This document shows, in pieces, positions 63,032 through 64,000 of a stretch of 64,000 nucleotides of DNA. The notes beneath the pieces are model-generated. The model was given only the letters and a program-made list of their open reading frames with translations, was not told the origin of the DNA and did not search any database. The position numbers and the translations under genes are program-made. Position 1 is the first letter of the stretch. Every line of letters begins with the position of its first letter. Source of the DNA: QHXW01 sp035297145 (GTDB lineage: Bacteria > Acidobacteriota > Terriglobia > Bryobacterales > Bryobacteraceae); NCBI GenBank assembly GCA_035297145.1, contig DATGZN010000015.1, forward strand, positions 62,001-126,000, in the 5' to 3' direction.

Positions 63032-64000
63032 TTATTGCGAGCCGAGGACACTCTCTAAAGGCGGCAGACTGCTTCCTTCCTTGAGCCCATTGGTCGCGTA
63101 CCGGAAGCGGTTTTGCAGCCTCAGCCAGTAACTATATTCGTTGTCCCAGCGGCCAACGGCAGCGGCCAAGCGGTAAGGAGTATACTCCGCGAGCCATGCA
63201 GACTGATAGGATGCGCCAATCTGCGTTGCGTCATCCATCATGTCTGCGAACCGGCCATGTGATTGATACACTACTTCAGACTCGATCTGATTCCAGTAGC
63301 GGTCGCTGTTATAAGGACCGAACGACTGCCAACGCTCCGCTATCTCCAGGCCGTTCAGAAACTTGTACCCCGCGAAATCGAGCATGCGCCCGGCAACGAG
63401 TAGAGTTTGGAGCGTGGAGGTATCTGCGCCATTTTTGATTGCCAGATAAACATGCGCTTGCGTTTCTCGGCCAGCAGGCGCACCTGACGGAAATCCTCCT
63501 GATGGTCAGCCGTCCGCTTCAAGTTGGCGGCGCTAAATGGATCGCCCCACATTTCGTGGATCGACGATTCACCGAACACCCTTTCGATGGCCACCTCTGA
63601 TTTGTTGAGATCTTCCAGAGCCGCAGCCACCTCCGCTGCGCTGGCGCTCGGGTACATCAAGTATGCAGCAACGCCTGCAGTTGTGGATTGCGTGGATTGA
63701 TTTCGCCGCCGTGCGGCAGGGCACTCAGATCCGCGTAACGCTCAACGCGGAAAACGTCATGCAGGTGGCCGTAGAGACTCCAGGCAAGGCACGACGTCGA
63801 TGTGCCGCGCGCGGGCGTAGTCGATGATCCGGCGAATCTGTGGCTGCGAGTAGCGCGCTCCGAGATTGATGAGCGGGTAGCCGCGTAACTCGATATTCGC
63901 TTCGGAATAGAAGTAGTATTGGTTGGCTTTCCAGCGAGCGAGAAAATCGAGCTGCCGCTTTATTTCTTCTTCGGTAGGTAGCGGCCCATGGCTCATGTCC
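63032..64000 (-). pseudogene. Decayed glycoside hydrolase (family 20-like), 5' end outside window
   Basis: Read leftwards from the window edge, frame 1 gives LDFLARWKANQYYFYSEANI and RHIDVVPCLE, typical of GH20-like glycosidases. An extra T near 63779 breaks the frame; in the next frame LYGHLHDVFRVERYADLSAL and GGEINPRNPQLQALL follow. At about 63665 the text jumps to YLMYPSASAAEVAAAL, skipping the region that should hold the catalytic Asp-Glu. At about 63464 one A seems missing (frame resumes with HVYLAIKNGADTSTLQTLLV), then MLDFAGYKFLNGLEI leads to a TAA at 63032. With three lesions and an internal deletion of about 200 codons it cannot encode an active enzyme. Confidence 0.7.

Noticed and set aside
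62860..63084. Plus-strand open stretch reading GKRITYFVDGSLIAKVS, like a lectin strand
   Set aside because: No start codon, and it runs antisense into the glycosidase remnant; too weak to call a gene.

Overview
The window is a stretch of chromosome from a GC-rich bacterium, most likely an acidobacterium close to Solibacter/Bryobacter (Bryobacterales). The evidence is the set of lineage-typical genes: a BlaI repressor overlapping an M56 peptidase fused to a TonB C-terminal domain, an acidobacterial-type VWFA secreted protein, an FG-GAP/ASPIC (CRTAC1-like) protein, many TPR proteins, a DUF4097 envelope-stress operon and lipid A genes showing a Gram-negative outer membrane. This assignment is an inference from gene content. 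I see no rRNA, tRNA, CRISPR array, prophage or insertion sequence. About 60 genes are present, mostly in short tight operons with ATGA/GTGA overlaps.

Layout. 1-5.3 kb: the tail of an unknown gene, a BlaI/M56 signalling pair behind a promoter-operator, a membrane protein, a FabF-like ketosynthase and an unknown four-helix membrane protein. 5.3-5.9 kb: a gene-free stretch with an orphan minus-strand terminator that suggests a small RNA. 5.9-13.6 kb: dnaB, a secreted protein, a 564-residue TPR protein and a 946-residue mosaic zinc-ribbon/lectin-like membrane protein. 13.6-16.6 kb: a KdtA-LpxK fusion (two consecutive lipid A/Kdo steps in one chain) followed by a VapBC-type toxin-antitoxin pair. 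16.6-24.5 kb: an alpha/beta hydrolase, uvrA broken by one missing base, and a three-gene run of a deoxyhypusine-synthase-like protein, a CPBP protease and mtnA. 24.5-28.2 kb: an ECF sigma, anti-sigma, two DUF4097 proteins and a lone LolD/MacB-type ATPase in one operon.

28.3-41.2 kb: RluD-type pseudouridine synthase, VWFA protein, a four-part fusion (NodB deacetylase, caspase-like peptidase, EF-hand-like loop, TPR), a CehA-like metallohydrolase, a Wzz-like protein, small membrane proteins, and a TPR/FG-GAP/small secreted protein operon. A 120-bp palindrome-rich element lies at 41240-41359. 41.4-49.9 kb: MATE exporter, an ADP-forming acyl-CoA synthetase/GNAT (PatZ-like) protein, cydAB, a STAS protein, an MCE protein and a holin-like membrane protein. 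49.9-54.2 kb: DUF72, then divergent ku and ligD, a complete two-protein NHEJ system. 54.2-60.3 kb: CDF metal exporter, threonine synthase, lytic transglycosylase, pterin dehydratase, a Rieske-like remnant, a Fur-family regulator with a promoter-operator, a PilZ protein, and divergent thyX/dut (both dTMP supply). 60.3-64 kb: two small proteins, an S41 protease and a decayed family-20-like glycosidase gene running off the right edge.

The strongest leads are the deacetylase-caspase-TPR fusion (30796-33477), the KdtA-LpxK fusion, the palindromic element at 41240, the orphan terminator/sRNA at 5356-5547, the sigma/DUF4097/lone ATPase operon, and the damaged uvrA and GH20-like genes. The last two may be real decay or, for the single-base lesions, sequence error.
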